Below, in pieces: positions 8,186 through 8,424 of a DNA stretch of 8,424 nt. The position numbers were made by a program, and so were the translations under genes. This DNA comes from Sorlinia euscelidii (GTDB lineage Bacteria > Pseudomonadota > Alphaproteobacteria > Acetobacterales > Acetobacteraceae): assembly GCF_036452155.1 (NCBI RefSeq), contig NZ_JAWJZY010000008.1; one strand, 5' to 3'. Below the pieces are notes generated by a model. The model worked only from the letters and a program-made list of their open reading frames with translations. It was not told the origin of the DNA and ran no database searches. Numbering within the stretch: position 1 is the stretch's first letter; the number at the start of each line of letters is the position of its first letter.

Positions 8186-8424
8186 TTACATATCGTCACG
8201 CATGAGGGACAGGAATTGCCGACGCGCTTTTTGCAGTTTCGGCGCGACGACCGCATTGCAATAGGCGTTTGACGGATTCCGCGTGAAGAAATCATGATGA
8301 GAGGCTTCCGCTTCCCAGAAACGGGCGGGGCCGCTGATTTCCGTTACCACATCCGGGCCCCATAAATCGGGTGATTGCGCCTCCTTTAAAGCCGCCTCCG
8401 CCGTCAGGCGCTGCTCTGGCGTGA
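8186..8424 (-). CDS. msrA: Peptide methionine-S-sulfoxide reductase MsrA, C-terminal fragment, right-arm copy
   Basis: MsrA reduces methionine-S-sulfoxide in proteins. Reading inward from the window edge, the open frame contains ARFWEAEASHHDFF, then NPSNAYCNAVVAPKLQKAR, ending MRDDM. This corresponds to the family's FW-AE-HQ and NP-YC-PK C-terminal region. The catalytic GCFWE-type motif and the N-terminal half are beyond the window. This arm is uninterrupted to its TAA stop (complement of 8186-8188). The gene converges on the ATPase gene with 14 bases between the stops, and no hairpin terminator is seen there. Confidence 0.85.
   Translation of the reverse strand, partial: TPEQRLTAEAALKEAQSPDLWGPDVVTEISGPARFWEAEASHHDFFTRNPSNAYCNAVVAPKLQKARRQFLSLMRDDM

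Larger units (their letters stand above)
4296..8424. repeat. Right arm of window-spanning inverted repeat
   Basis: Mirror copy of the left arm, carrying the coaBC-dut-permease-ATPase operon on the + strand. Its outer half (about 6200-8424) is close to error free, with one deletion near 7965 in the ATPase. Its inner part (about 4300-5100) is deletion-rich; dut alone has lost a net 8 bases. For consensus purposes, trust this arm for the permease and ATPase, and the left arm for most of dut. Confidence 0.97.

Noticed and set aside
8160..8200. Bidirectional terminator between ATPase and msrA
   Set aside because: The 14-base gap contains no convincing stem-loop or T-run.
7966..8205. A 449-aa ATPase with an unusual Arg-rich C-terminus
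   Set aside because: A single C deleted near 7965 causes it. The left arm reads the same region in frame with the AAA-associated domain and a natural stop.
1..8424. Two paralogous transporter operons arranged as a natural inverted duplication or composite mobile element
   Set aside because: There is no transposase or terminal repeat. The arms differ by homopolymer indels rather than substitutions, both copies of housekeeping genes are broken in complementary ways, and the ends coincide as expected of one molecule folded back.

Overview
The dominant structure is one very long imperfect palindrome. Positions 3-4143 are the reverse complement of 4296-8424, separated by a 152-base unpaired centre (4144-4295). 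The outer ends of the two arms coincide to within two bases. The arms differ almost only by one-base indels, mostly in homopolymers. These indels break frames in conserved genes differently in each arm, and combining the arms repairs every frame. I therefore read the window as one ~4.3 kb locus seen twice, once per strand, in an uncorrected long read or a fold-back (template-switch) chimera. It is not a natural head-to-head duplication.

The locus, in right-arm (+) orientation, is: 3' part of coaBC (4144-4621), dut (4630-5098), a fused two-domain ABC permease (5139-6791), a possible 22-codon bridging ORF (6791-6859), an ABC ATPase with an AAA-associated C-terminal domain (6856-8171), and the convergent 3' end of msrA (8186-8424, minus strand). 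The left arm holds the same genes on the opposite strands. Intergenic gaps are 8, 40, 0 and 14 bases, so coaBC-dut-permease-ATPase looks like one operon. No promoter, terminator, tRNA, rRNA, CRISPR array or transposase was seen, and no gene-free stretch exceeds 300 bases.

Reconstructed proteins: Dut is 158 aa with all five dUTPase motifs. The permease is 551 aa with two EAA-type loops. The ATPase is 438 aa. CoaBC is represented by its CoaB-domain C-terminus, and MsrA by its last 79 residues. CoaBC makes phosphopantetheine for coenzyme A and Dut removes dUTP; both are housekeeping. The transporter resembles the nitrate/sulfonate/taurine (NitT/TauT) class, but no substrate-binding protein is present and its substrate cannot be told from sequence.

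The moderately high GC content, the coaBC-dut adjacency and the fused-permease/AAA-associated ATPase pair suggest an alphaproteobacterium, perhaps Acetobacteraceae (inference only). I see no new biological system. The biological points worth following are the bridging mini-ORF, a non-canonical ABC signature motif (LSKSM), and a transporter without a visible binding protein in a CoA/dUTP housekeeping operon.
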